Source: Candidatus Saccharibacteria bacterium UBA3218
GTDB lineage: Bacteria > Patescibacteriota > Saccharimonadia > Saccharimonadales > Saccharimonadaceae
Length of the DNA: 61,044 nucleotides
Direction: 5' to 3'
Assembly (NCBI GenBank): GCA_002363125.1
Contig: DEWE01000001.1
Location: forward strand, 1-61,044
Under the pieces are notes generated by a model. It was not told the origin of the DNA. It made no database searches and saw nothing but the letters and a program-made list of their open reading frames with translations. Of this stretch, positions 16,372 to 24,215 are shown piece after piece (position 1 is the first letter of the stretch; the number at the start of each line of letters is the position of its first letter). A program made the translations under genes and the position numbers.

Positions 16372-17799
16372 ATGGTAAAAATTTTTGGTAGGACCTTACA
16401 TCAATCGTATTTTGTGGTGGCGATGTGTATTGGGGTAGTGATAGGCACTATTTTGGCATTGATTTTTAGAGTAAAATTTTTTGTGTCACCGATATGGGCG
16501 GGTCTTGCCGTTGGTTTGTTAATCTTGGTTTATTTCAAACCAAAGTTGGTTTTTGTAGTTTTGGCAATAATTGCCGGAATATTTTTGGCGTTTTTTAGAA
16601 GCTCTAGAGATTTAATTGGAGAGGATTATATTCGGCAATTTTATGGGCAAACGGTGGTAGTACACGGGGTGATAGATGGGGATCCGGAGACGGATGATGG
16701 TGGGACGAAATTTAAATTAAAGGATTTAAAATTTGGTGAAAGTGGTGAGTGTGAAACAGCTGGTAGCTTATATATATCCGAATATAAAAACGAGAATTTG
16801 TCGCGAGGGGACAATTTAGTACTCAGCGGAAAATTGGCGGAAGGATTTGGAACTTATGCGGGGTATATGTATAAACCAGGAATTAAAAAATGGGGAAGGC
16901 CAGAGCCGGGTGATCTGGTGTTAAAAGTAAGAAATTGGTTTGCGGGAAGGGTTAGGAGTTTGGTGCCGGAGCCACAGGTGAATTTGGGTTTATCTTATCT
17001 TCTTGGTATGAAATCTGGTTTACCAGATGGTCTAAATGAAAATTTGAGGATAGTGGGGTTAGTGCATATTGTGGTGGCGAGTGGGGCACATCTATCTATA
17101 TTGGTAGAAATTGCTCGGAAGATTTTTGGGAAGGTGTCAAGGTTTGCCGGGCTTTTGTTTTCAGTTTTATTTGTAGTGTTTTTTATGGCGATGGTGGGAT
17201 GGACGCCATCTATTATGAGGGCAGGAATTATGACAATTTTGACATTGATGGCTTGGTATGTGGGGAGGAAATTTGCTCCGTGGCGGATAATTCTGATTGT
17301 GATGGCGGGGACTCTTCTAGTAAACCCAATGTTTATAATTAATCTTGGTTGGATTTTGTCTTTTGCAAGCTATGCAGGGATCATGATAATTGGGCCGAAA
17401 TTTATAAAAATTTTTTATGGATCAAAAACGCCAGGTTTTGTGGCGAGTATTATAATTACGACTCTTGCGGCTACGGTGATGACGTTGCCGATAGTTCTAT
17501 ATTATTATGGCACCGTATCGTTAATTAACGTGATTGCGAATTTGTTGATTTTGCCAACTTTGCCGTATGCGATGGGGTTGGTGTTTTTGTCTGGGTTATT
17601 TGCTGGGGTGCCGGTTTTAGGTACGGTAGTGGGTTTTGTAGCAACGAAATTATTAGATTTTCATATTGCTGTGGTTGATTTCTTTGGTGGGATGAAAAGT
17701 TTTTTGGTGAAAATTGAGCCGTATCAACCGTGGGTGTTTTTGATTTATGTTTTGATTTTGGGGTTATTTCTGATACAGAGTTTATTGAAAAGAAAATAA
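16372..17799 (+). CDS. comEC: ComEC/Rec2-type DNA uptake channel
   Basis: A 475-aa polytopic membrane protein. It has an N-terminal membrane hairpin, an OB-like soluble region (about 80-175, with GVIDGDPETDDGG), then the Competence core (about 200-470) starting LGLSYLLGMKSGLP and including HIVVASGAHLSILV and GWTPSIMRAGIM, both strong ComEC signatures. The beta-lactamase-like C-terminal domain of many ComEC proteins (about 750 aa) is absent; the protein ends after the last membrane helix. It would carry single-stranded DNA across the cytoplasmic membrane. With the pilus genes it supports natural transformation or nucleic-acid scavenging. Confidence 0.9.
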   Translation: MVKIFGRTLHQSYFVVAMCIGVVIGTILALIFRVKFFVSPIWAGLAVGLLILVYFKPKLVFVVLAIIAGIFLAFFRSSRDLIGEDYIRQFYGQTVVVHGVIDGDPETDDGGTKFKLKDLKFGESGECETAGSLYISEYKNENLSRGDNLVLSGKLAEGFGTYAGYMYKPGIKKWGRPEPGDLVLKVRNWFAGRVRSLVPEPQVNLGLSYLLGMKSGLPDGLNENLRIVGLVHIVVASGAHLSILVEIARKIFGKVSRFAGLLFSVLFVVFFMAMVGWTPSIMRAGIMTILTLMAWYVGRKFAPWRIILIVMAGTLLVNPMFIINLGWILSFASYAGIMIIGPKFIKIFYGSKTPGFVASIIITTLAATVMTLPIVLYYYGTVSLINVIANLLILPTLPYAMGLVFLSGLFAGVPVLGTVVGFVATKLLDFHIAVVDFFGGMKSFLVKIEPYQPWVFLIYVLILGLFLIQSLLKRK

Positions 17800-17820
17800 A
17801 GGTAGTGTTTAGATAGTTTA

Positions 17821-17854
17821 AAAATAGACGGCTAGTGAGCTAGCTGTCTATTTT
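17821..17854 (+). terminator. Intrinsic terminator after comEC
   Basis: A 15-pair stem, AAAATAGACGGCTAG with CTAGCTGTCTATTTT, loop TGAG, then ACTTTTA. Confidence 0.85.
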
Positions 17855-17918
17855 ACTTTTAGAGTAAAAAATGGTAAAATAAAAGTAAGAGTAATATTAA
17901 ATTTTATTTGGAGAGATT

Positions 17919-18620
17919 ATGTCTGGACATAGTAAATGGGCAACGACCAAGCGTCAAAAAGCAGTGGTTGATGCTAAACGAGGTGCGTTGTTTACAAAAA
18001 TTGGGAATCAAATTGCGATTGCGGCGCGTGGCGGTACGGATCCAGCCATGAATCCCTCTCTTGCTATGGTGCTTGAAAAAGCTCGTCTTGCAAATATGCC
18101 AAAAGCCAATATCGAACGAGCTATTGCGAGGGTTGCGGATAAATCAGCTGCAACTTTGGTGGAGGAAGTGTACGAGGCTTATGGGCCTGGTGGTGTGGGA
18201 ATTGTGATTGAGATTGCCACGGATAATAAAAATCGCACGATGCCAGAGGTGAGACACACGCTTGATAAAAATGGTGGGCGGATGGCTGATCCTGGTTCAG
18301 TGATGTTTCAATTTACTAGAAAGGGCGTGATTGAAATTTCCGAAAAAGGCGAGGATGCTTTGATGGTAGCACTTGAAGCTGGAGCGGAGGATGCAAATGA
18401 AGAAGAAGACGGAATTTTGATTTATACTTCCGCGTCTGATTTAATGAAAGTAAGGAAGGCTTTGGTGGATGCTGGCATGACGGTGACGTCTGCAGAATTG
18501 CAGTATGTGCCGAATAATTATGTGCCGATAGAAGGTGAGAATGCTGAGAAATTAGAGAAATTGCTTGGCGCAGTGGACGATTTGGACGATGTAACGAACG
18601 TCTATACTAATGCAGGATAA
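17919..18620 (+). CDS. YebC/PmpR-family regulatory protein
   Basis: A 233-aa member of the YebC/TACO1 family. MSGHSKWATTKRQKAVVDAKR is the classic N-terminus, with ARGGTDPAMNPSLA and the AYGPGGVGIVIE motif (about 88). Family members act as DNA-binding regulators or as translation factors that relieve ribosome stalling on proline-rich stretches; which applies here cannot be told. Length is normal (about 240 aa). SD is GGAGAG before the ATG. It is followed by tRNA-Ser. Confidence 0.95.
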   Translation: MSGHSKWATTKRQKAVVDAKRGALFTKIGNQIAIAARGGTDPAMNPSLAMVLEKARLANMPKANIERAIARVADKSAATLVEEVYEAYGPGGVGIVIEIATDNKNRTMPEVRHTLDKNGGRMADPGSVMFQFTRKGVIEISEKGEDALMVALEAGAEDANEEEDGILIYTSASDLMKVRKALVDAGMTVTSAELQYVPNNYVPIEGENAEKLEKLLGAVDDLDDVTNVYTNAG

Positions 18621-18638
18621 TATGTTATAATAATTGGT

Positions 18639-18724
18639 GGAAAGGTGGCCGAGTGGTTGAAGGCACTGGTCTTGAAAACCAGAGATGGAAACATCCGCAG
18701 GTTCGAATCCTGTCCTTTCCGCCA
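18639..18724 (+). tRNA. tRNA-Ser (anticodon TGA)
   Basis: Class II tRNA with acceptor GGAAAGG/CCTTTCC, anticodon loop with TGA between CTGGT and ACCAG, a long variable arm (GATG..CATC) and encoded CCA. TATAAT at 18626-18631 ends seven bases before the mature 5' end. Confidence 0.95.
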
Positions 18725-18732
18725 TTTTGAAG

Positions 18733-21117
18733 TTAGTTTATTTCAATTTCGTTTGGTGTGATAGTGAGAGTGGAGCCTGGTGTAGCATGACCCGAAAGAA
18801 TGGCGGCAGCGACGATATTTTCAACAGTTTTTTGGACGATACGGCGCATTGGACGAGCACCCATTTTTGGATCATAGCCTTTTTCTATTAGGATTTGTTT
18901 AGCATCTGGGTCAACGACTACAGAAATTTTTTGTGGTTCCAAGGTTTTGTTGGTAGACTTAATAATCAAATCTAATATTTGCAACAAATCTTCTTTTGAT
19001 AGTGGTTTAAACAAACAGATTTCGTCGAAGCGGTTGAGAAATTCTGGTTTAAATTCGTTGCTAGCAATAAGTTCATCGATAAATTGGTCTTTGAAGTCTT
19101 CAATTTTTTCCCCAGAGGCGATTTTATCGCGAATAGTATTGGCTCCGGCATTGGAGGTTGCGATAATGATACAGTCGCGGAAGCTGATTTCGCGATTTTT
19201 TTCATCACGCAAAATACCTTCGTCTAACATTTGTAGGAGTGTAGTGAGGACTGATGGATGGGCTTTTTCGATTTCGTCTAGTAATACTACTGAGAATGGT
19301 TGTTTGGATATTTGCGCAGTGAGACTTAGACCGTCTTCTGCTCCGTCTTTTATGAGTCTAGCTACATCTAATGAAGAGACAAACTCATTCATGTCTAAGC
19401 GGATGATATTTTTTTCTCCATTGAAATAAATTTCGGACAGAGTTTTGGCGAGCTCGGTTTTGCCGACACCAGTTGGGCCAAGGAAAAGGAAGGTGCCGAT
19501 TGGACGGCCGGTACTTTTGACGCCAGCGCCAGCACGTCTTAAAGCATTAGAAACGGCGGAAACGGCTTCTTTTTGATCTACCATGCGTTCGTGGATAAGT
19601 GATTCGAGATTCAAAAGTTTAGAGCGATCGTCTTCACTAGAAGCGACCTTAACTTTTACGCCATAAGATTTTTCAACAGCAGTTTGTACAGATTCGGCTG
19701 TAACGAGGCCGTTCTCGGCATAGCTTGCAGCGGATTCTAGAAGTAGCTTGGCTTTGCCCGGCATTTCTACATCGTGAATATATTGGTTGCTGAGACGATA
19801 TGCTTCGGTGAGGGAAGGGTAAGTATAAATAACTCCTTTTTGGTATTCGAAAAACGGGACTTGGTCCATGAGTATTTTCATGGTTTCTTCATGATTGCTT
19901 GGGGTGATAACGATTTTATTCAATGCATTTGCTAGAGCGGAATTTTTAGCAGAGATCTCAAGGAACTTTTGGCTATCCATGATTAATATCATTCTAATGT
20001 TGCCGGCTTCTATAACTGGCAACAATAAGTTGGTGATATCTACTAACCCGGGACCTTCTTCAAAAAACAAATGAGCATTATCTAAACATAAGATAATATT
20101 TTTAGCTGAATATATTTCGTTTAAGATACGGATCATTAAATACTCTAATTCGCCTTCTTTGTCTACTGCGGAAATTAGACTCGGCGCGTCTAAAGAGTAA
20201 ATCTGGCAATATTTTAGTGAATGAGGAATATTGCTACTAGCGTTCATTAAAGTCTCTGCAAGTGCATTTACGAGCGTGGAACGGCCACTGCCGTATGATC
20301 CAACCAAAGCGATATTTTGACGGCCACCATGGGTGAAGGTTTCTACAATCTGATTGATGATCTTAGTATGATCGGCTTGTTGTAATTTGGTATGTGATCC
20401 AGAGTAGCGCTCGGATAGGTTGATGGCAAAACGTTGGAGTGTTGGGGTGTATCCGAACGCAAAATCACGAGCTATACCGCCAGAATGTACAGGCTTTTTG
20501 GAATCTTTTACCAGCCAGTTGAGATAATTGAACCAAATGATACCTTGATATAAATCATTCATGGTGAGCTTCAATTGGCTTAGTATGAGTTCGTGATCTG
20601 GTATGACGGAAATCATTGCTACGGCTATAGTCGCACCAGTGATTTCTTCAGAATTAGTGTCTTCACGGATTTTTCGTGCCGTCTCAAAAATTGGTTCTGT
20701 AGAGGTAGGAAGAAAGTTTGAAATTTCATTAAAGAATGGTACAGGTAAATTAAATCTAGCCATGAGAAAAGAACCACTACGGGTTTTTGGTAATATCTGA
20801 ATTAAATCTAGTGGAGAAGTTTTCTCTGATAATAGAAGCAATAGATCTTCTGAAATTAAATCCGTAAAATTATTATTTTTTTCAATTGGGATATCGGCGA
20901 GGGCGTTTTTGATCCAATAAATTAACATAACTGGAAGGACTGAAAACCCAACCAAGCTCCAACCCGAGCTTTCTTTAAAATATAATAATGCTATGCCGCC
21001 AGATAACAAGGCGATGAATATGAGAAAAAGAAAGATCAAAACAACAGGATTATTTAGCGCATGTTTTTGATGGGCTTTTCTGACGCGAGTATTATGGTTA
21101 TCGAAGGAATTTTTCAT
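18733..21117 (-). CDS. Membrane-anchored Clp/Hsp100-type AAA+ ATPase
   Basis: A 794-aa double-AAA protein. Two N-terminal membrane helices (about 24-48 and 53-73) precede a Clp-N-like helical region (about 85-200). AAA1 has GSYGSGRST (273-281), where the Walker A lysine is arginine, and LCLDNAH (about 343-349), where the Walker B glutamate is asparagine; AAA1 is therefore probably not catalytic. AAA2 is intact: GPTGVGKTE (547-555), LLDEIEKAH, TSNAG sensor, PEFLNRFDEI arginine finger, and a D2-small domain. No IGF/IGL ClpP-docking tripeptide is visible in the loop after TSNAG, so ClpP partnership is unlikely. It overlaps its 126-aa membrane partner by ATGA. Probably unfolds or remodels envelope proteins. 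Confidence 0.9.
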   Translation of the reverse strand: MKNSFDNHNTRVRKAHQKHALNNPVVLIFLFLIFIALLSGGIALLYFKESSGWSLVGFSVLPVMLIYWIKNALADIPIEKNNNFTDLISEDLLLLLSEKTSPLDLIQILPKTRSGSFLMARFNLPVPFFNEISNFLPTSTEPIFETARKIREDTNSEEITGATIAVAMISVIPDHELILSQLKLTMNDLYQGIIWFNYLNWLVKDSKKPVHSGGIARDFAFGYTPTLQRFAINLSERYSGSHTKLQQADHTKIINQIVETFTHGGRQNIALVGSYGSGRSTLVNALAETLMNASSNIPHSLKYCQIYSLDAPSLISAVDKEGELEYLMIRILNEIYSAKNIILCLDNAHLFFEEGPGLVDITNLLLPVIEAGNIRMILIMDSQKFLEISAKNSALANALNKIVITPSNHEETMKILMDQVPFFEYQKGVIYTYPSLTEAYRLSNQYIHDVEMPGKAKLLLESAASYAENGLVTAESVQTAVEKSYGVKVKVASSEDDRSKLLNLESLIHERMVDQKEAVSAVSNALRRAGAGVKSTGRPIGTFLFLGPTGVGKTELAKTLSEIYFNGEKNIIRLDMNEFVSSLDVARLIKDGAEDGLSLTAQISKQPFSVVLLDEIEKAHPSVLTTLLQMLDEGILRDEKNREISFRDCIIIATSNAGANTIRDKIASGEKIEDFKDQFIDELIASNEFKPEFLNRFDEICLFKPLSKEDLLQILDLIIKSTNKTLEPQKISVVVDPDAKQILIEKGYDPKMGARPMRRIVQKTVENIVAAAILSGHATPGSTLTITPNEIEIN

Positions 21118-21494
21118 AGTGTTACCCCAATGACGCTAAGGATTATTCCGGCGATTGGTAGAAGTGGAATAATTGGCCAGAGAATTATAGTAATAAGGCT
21201 TAGAATACCACTGAATATGATGACGATTGTGCCGGTGATCAAAATTATCAAGCGGGAGAAAAATCCAATTAGGCGTGAAACTAGTCTGTCTAGAAACATA
21301 TGAAATTTAAGGTCTAAAGAAGCGTCACCTCTGGCGGTAGCGGCGGAGATTTGGCGATAGGGTTTGAACAACGTCCGAAGAAGTGAGCTCATCGAAAAAA
21401 AATCTGTGACATTGGAAAACCAGGTGCGGATTTTTTCAATAAAGACTTTCCACCCGTGAGAGTACCACCAGAAAAACATTTCGGCAATAGCCAT
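21114..21494 (-). CDS. Small membrane protein partnered with the Clp-type ATPase
   Basis: A 126-aa protein with a hydrophobic N-terminal stretch (MAIAEMFFWWYSHG), a middle soluble patch containing SSLLRTLFKPYRQIS, and a long C-terminal hydrophobic hairpin (about 75-126). From memory, a similar small membrane protein with a LLxTLFxPW-type motif recurs in CPR genomes beside Clp-like ATPases; this should be checked by search. The ATGA overlap with the ATPase argues for a joint membrane complex. It is predicted leaderless (TATAAT, minus strand 21501-21506, six bases to ATG). Confidence 0.75.
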   Translation of the reverse strand: MAIAEMFFWWYSHGWKVFIEKIRTWFSNVTDFFSMSSLLRTLFKPYRQISAATARGDASLDLKFHMFLDRLVSRLIGFFSRLIILITGTIVIIFSGILSLITIILWPIIPLLPIAGIILSVIGVTL

Positions 21495-21557
21495 AAGAAT
21501 ATTATAGCATATAAATAGTAACTAGAAATTTCTTTATAGATATGTTATAATGTGAAT

Positions 21558-21662
21558 ATGGCAAGAAAAATTAAAATGAAAGTGGTTTCTAAACAAAATC
21601 GCAATAATAATCATAAGCATAGCGATAAAAGAAAACATCCACGTTTAAAAAATGGTCGCTAA
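21558..21662 (+). CDS. 34-aa highly basic small protein
   Basis: A short ORF encoding 34 residues, about half of them Lys, Arg, His or Asn, starting MARKIKMKVVSKQNRNNNHK. It is well framed: TATAAT at 21546-21551 is exactly six bases before the ATG, as for confirmed genes here, and a terminator starts directly at the stop. The composition suits RNA binding, for example a small ribosome-associated protein, but I recognise no family. It lies alone, divergent from the Clp operon. Confidence 0.6.
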   Translation: MARKIKMKVVSKQNRNNNHKHSDKRKHPRLKNGR

Positions 21663-21690
21663 AAGAAATCCAATTAGGGTTTCTTTTTTT
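21663..21690 (+). terminator. Intrinsic terminator after the 34-aa gene
   Basis: AAGAAATCC pairs with GGGTTTCTT around AATTA, followed by a run of T. Confidence 0.85.
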
Positions 21691-21727
21691 GTTGTCTTAA
21701 TAAATATGCTTATGCTATAATGACAAT

Positions 21728-23350
21728 ATGGATGAGGGTGAGATTCAAGCTAAGCGACGGGAAAATGAAGAACAGGCAACCGCTGGAAGAGCGCGAATTT
21801 TGGGTTTGCCGTATTTAGATACACGTGATTTTGAAAATAATATACCGTTGGTTCCAAACTTGCTTGAGATACAGGAGATGCATAAGGATTTTATAATCCC
21901 TTTGCAAGAAGGTGGTGGCGATGAACATTACCAATTTATGGTAACGAGTCAGACTCCTAGGACTTTGATTGAAAAAATGCGTCAGGAATATACCGAAGAA
22001 GGTGAAAAGGTAGATTTTTTCTTAATTTCAAACTCAGCTTATAAAATTTTTATGTTGCGCTATGATCCGCCGAAGGTCGTACAATATGACGATATTAAAA
22101 TTGCGGGTGAGGGTGATTCTGAGACCATAGCATCAGTTTCTAACACACTTAGAACGGTTTCCACGGAAAAGGTTTTTGATTTTTTGATTGATCAGGCAGA
22201 TAAGTTAGGTGCTTCGGATATTCATATTGAAAATATGCGTGATGGGATTAGGGTTAGGATGCGTGTAGATGGAATTTTACATCCAGTGGCAAATATTGAT
22301 AAAGATAGATATAGGATATTTATGGGGGAATTATCATCTCGTGCAAATGTGTCAACGGCTTCTAACAAACCGCAATCTGGGCATATGCAGAAAGAAATTC
22401 ATCGTGACGGCGCAAGCCATTTACTCAATATACGCGTAGAGACAATACCGACTATGTATGGGCAAGATGCGGTGTTGCGTTTGTTTAATTTTGATGAATC
22501 ATTATTGAACTTAGATTTACTTGGATTATCTAAAGAAGAAAGAGCTGAGATAGACGAAGTAATTTCACACCCCCGAGGGTTAGTATTGATGGTTGGTCCG
22601 ACTGGGTCAGGTAAGTCTACGACGCTTTACTCCATGCTGAATGCACTTAATACTTCGGATAGAAAAATAATTACTCTGGAGGATCCGATTGAATATGGTA
22701 TTACTGGCATTTCGCAGATCCCGATTAATACTAATAATGGCGGATCATTTGCGGAGGGGTTGCGCTCCGTGCTTCGTTTGGATCCAGATGTAGTGATGGT
22801 GGGCGAGATTCGTGATGCGGATACGGCGAAGACAGCAATTCAAGCTTCTATTACGGGACATTTGGTATTATCTTCATTTCATGCTAATTCTACCGCGGCT
22901 GCATTTTCGAGGATGATAGATTTGATTGGTGTAAACCCGATTTTTGCAAGTTCAATTAGATTGATTATGGCGCAGAGGTTGGTTAGAAAATTATCTGATA
23001 CTAAAAAACCACGTCCTGCTACGGAGGCTGAGCGAGATTATATTAAAGAAGCAATGCGCGGCGTAAAGGAGGATATATTATCTGATTTTGATATGGAAAA
23101 TCCGTTATTATATGATCCGGTAGCGACAGAAGAGGATCCATTTGGATATAAAGGTAGGACCGTGATAATGGAACAATTAGTGATTAATGATGATGTGCAG
23201 GCATTTATACGTGGAGATGTAGCGGATATAAATACAAAAGCAATAGAGGACGCGGCAAAGAAAAATGGTATGTTGACTTTGGAGCAAAAGGGTATACTGG
23301 CGGTACTGAAGGGTGAAACGACTTTGGAAGAAGTTTCGCGTGTGATATAA
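21728..23350 (+). CDS. Type IV pilus assembly ATPase (PilB/GspE family)
   Basis: A 540-aa secretion ATPase that drives pilus extension. An N-terminal domain (about 1-140) precedes the catalytic core: GASDIHIE (about 159), Walker A GPTGSGKST (about 292), Asp box ITLEDPIEYG, Walker B MVGEIRDADTA (about 359) and His box SITGHLVLSSFHAN. The zinc-binding four-cysteine module that PilB/GspE usually carry after this point is missing; the region 415-490 has no cysteine. It is predicted leaderless (TATAAT 21716-21721). Pilin-like genes elsewhere in the window are likely clients. Confidence 0.92.
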   Translation: MDEGEIQAKRRENEEQATAGRARILGLPYLDTRDFENNIPLVPNLLEIQEMHKDFIIPLQEGGGDEHYQFMVTSQTPRTLIEKMRQEYTEEGEKVDFFLISNSAYKIFMLRYDPPKVVQYDDIKIAGEGDSETIASVSNTLRTVSTEKVFDFLIDQADKLGASDIHIENMRDGIRVRMRVDGILHPVANIDKDRYRIFMGELSSRANVSTASNKPQSGHMQKEIHRDGASHLLNIRVETIPTMYGQDAVLRLFNFDESLLNLDLLGLSKEERAEIDEVISHPRGLVLMVGPTGSGKSTTLYSMLNALNTSDRKIITLEDPIEYGITGISQIPINTNNGGSFAEGLRSVLRLDPDVVMVGEIRDADTAKTAIQASITGHLVLSSFHANSTAAAFSRMIDLIGVNPIFASSIRLIMAQRLVRKLSDTKKPRPATEAERDYIKEAMRGVKEDILSDFDMENPLLYDPVATEEDPFGYKGRTVIMEQLVINDDVQAFIRGDVADINTKAIEDAAKKNGMLTLEQKGILAVLKGETTLEEVSRVI

Positions 23351-23358
23351 TATCTGGT

Positions 23359-24108
23359 ATGAGTGAAAAAGTTATTTCTGACTATAATGGTTACGATTAT
23401 AAAAAAATTTTTTGGGAAGATGCCGATCGTGAGTATGAAGATCAGGCTGATCGTATGGCAATTAGAAAGTTATTGCCAAAAAGGATGGAAAAATTTGCGG
23501 ATATTGGTGGTGGATATGGACGGCTTGCAAACGAATATTTAAAGCGAGCACGCAAGGTTTACATTTTTGACTATTCCAAGACCGAATTAGCTCAGGCAAA
23601 GGAAATTTATGGCGATAAAGTAGAAACTAAAGCTGGCGATATTTATAAATTGCCTTTTAAGGATAATGAACTTGACGGCTTGATGATGGTGAGAGTTACT
23701 CATCATCTTAAGGACATGAAAAAGGCCATTTCTGAGCTTTATCGGGTATTGAAGCCGGGTGGCGTAGCGGTGATAGAAGTTGCGAACAAACGGACTTTGC
23801 CAAAAATGGCTAGATATATTACTGGGCGCAGTAAGGTTAATCCATTTGATAAAAAAGTAGCAAATTATAAAAATATTTCAAAGGACGGGTTTTATAATTA
23901 TCATCCAAAATATGTAGAAGAGATTTTTGAGCAGGTTGGATTTAAGCAAGAAAGAGTTTTGTCAGTATCTAATTTTCGTAGCAAGGGGCTTAAAAAAATC
24001 TTTGGCACGAGTAACTTGGTAAAAATGGAAGACTCGGCACAGCAATTATTGGCTGGAGTAAGATTTGCTCCATCTATTTACTATAAATTGAGAAAACCAG
24101 AAAAATAG
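23359..24108 (+). CDS. Class I SAM-dependent methyltransferase
   Basis: A 249-aa methyltransferase. FADIGGGYGRLANEY (about residue 46) is the SAM-binding motif I, FDYSK motif II, and DGLMMVRVTHHLKDM with RVLKPGGVAVIEV cover motifs III and IV, as in the UbiE/Methyltransf_11 group. The substrate is unknown. It begins eight bases after the pilB-type gene; its own TATAAT at 23346-23351 lies across that stop codon, seven bases from the ATG. A tRNA-Arg follows. Confidence 0.88.
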   Translation: MSEKVISDYNGYDYKKIFWEDADREYEDQADRMAIRKLLPKRMEKFADIGGGYGRLANEYLKRARKVYIFDYSKTELAQAKEIYGDKVETKAGDIYKLPFKDNELDGLMMVRVTHHLKDMKKAISELYRVLKPGGVAVIEVANKRTLPKMARYITGRSKVNPFDKKVANYKNISKDGFYNYHPKYVEEIFEQVGFKQERVLSVSNFRSKGLKKIFGTSNLVKMEDSAQQLLAGVRFAPSIYYKLRKPEK

Positions 24109-24129
24109 GGTATAATATATAAAGTTGAC

Positions 24130-24204
24130 GGGGCCATCGTTCAACGGATAGGACATATCCCCTCTAAGGATACAATGCTGGTTCGATTCCAGCTGGCCTC
24201 GCCA
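24130..24204 (+). tRNA. tRNA-Arg (anticodon TCT)
   Basis: Acceptor GGGGCCA with TGGCCTC, anticodon loop CCTCTAA between TATCC and GGATA, T-loop TTCGATT, encoded CCA. TATAAT lies at 24111-24116. Confidence 0.94.
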
Positions 24205-24215
24205 TTTTTTGATGA

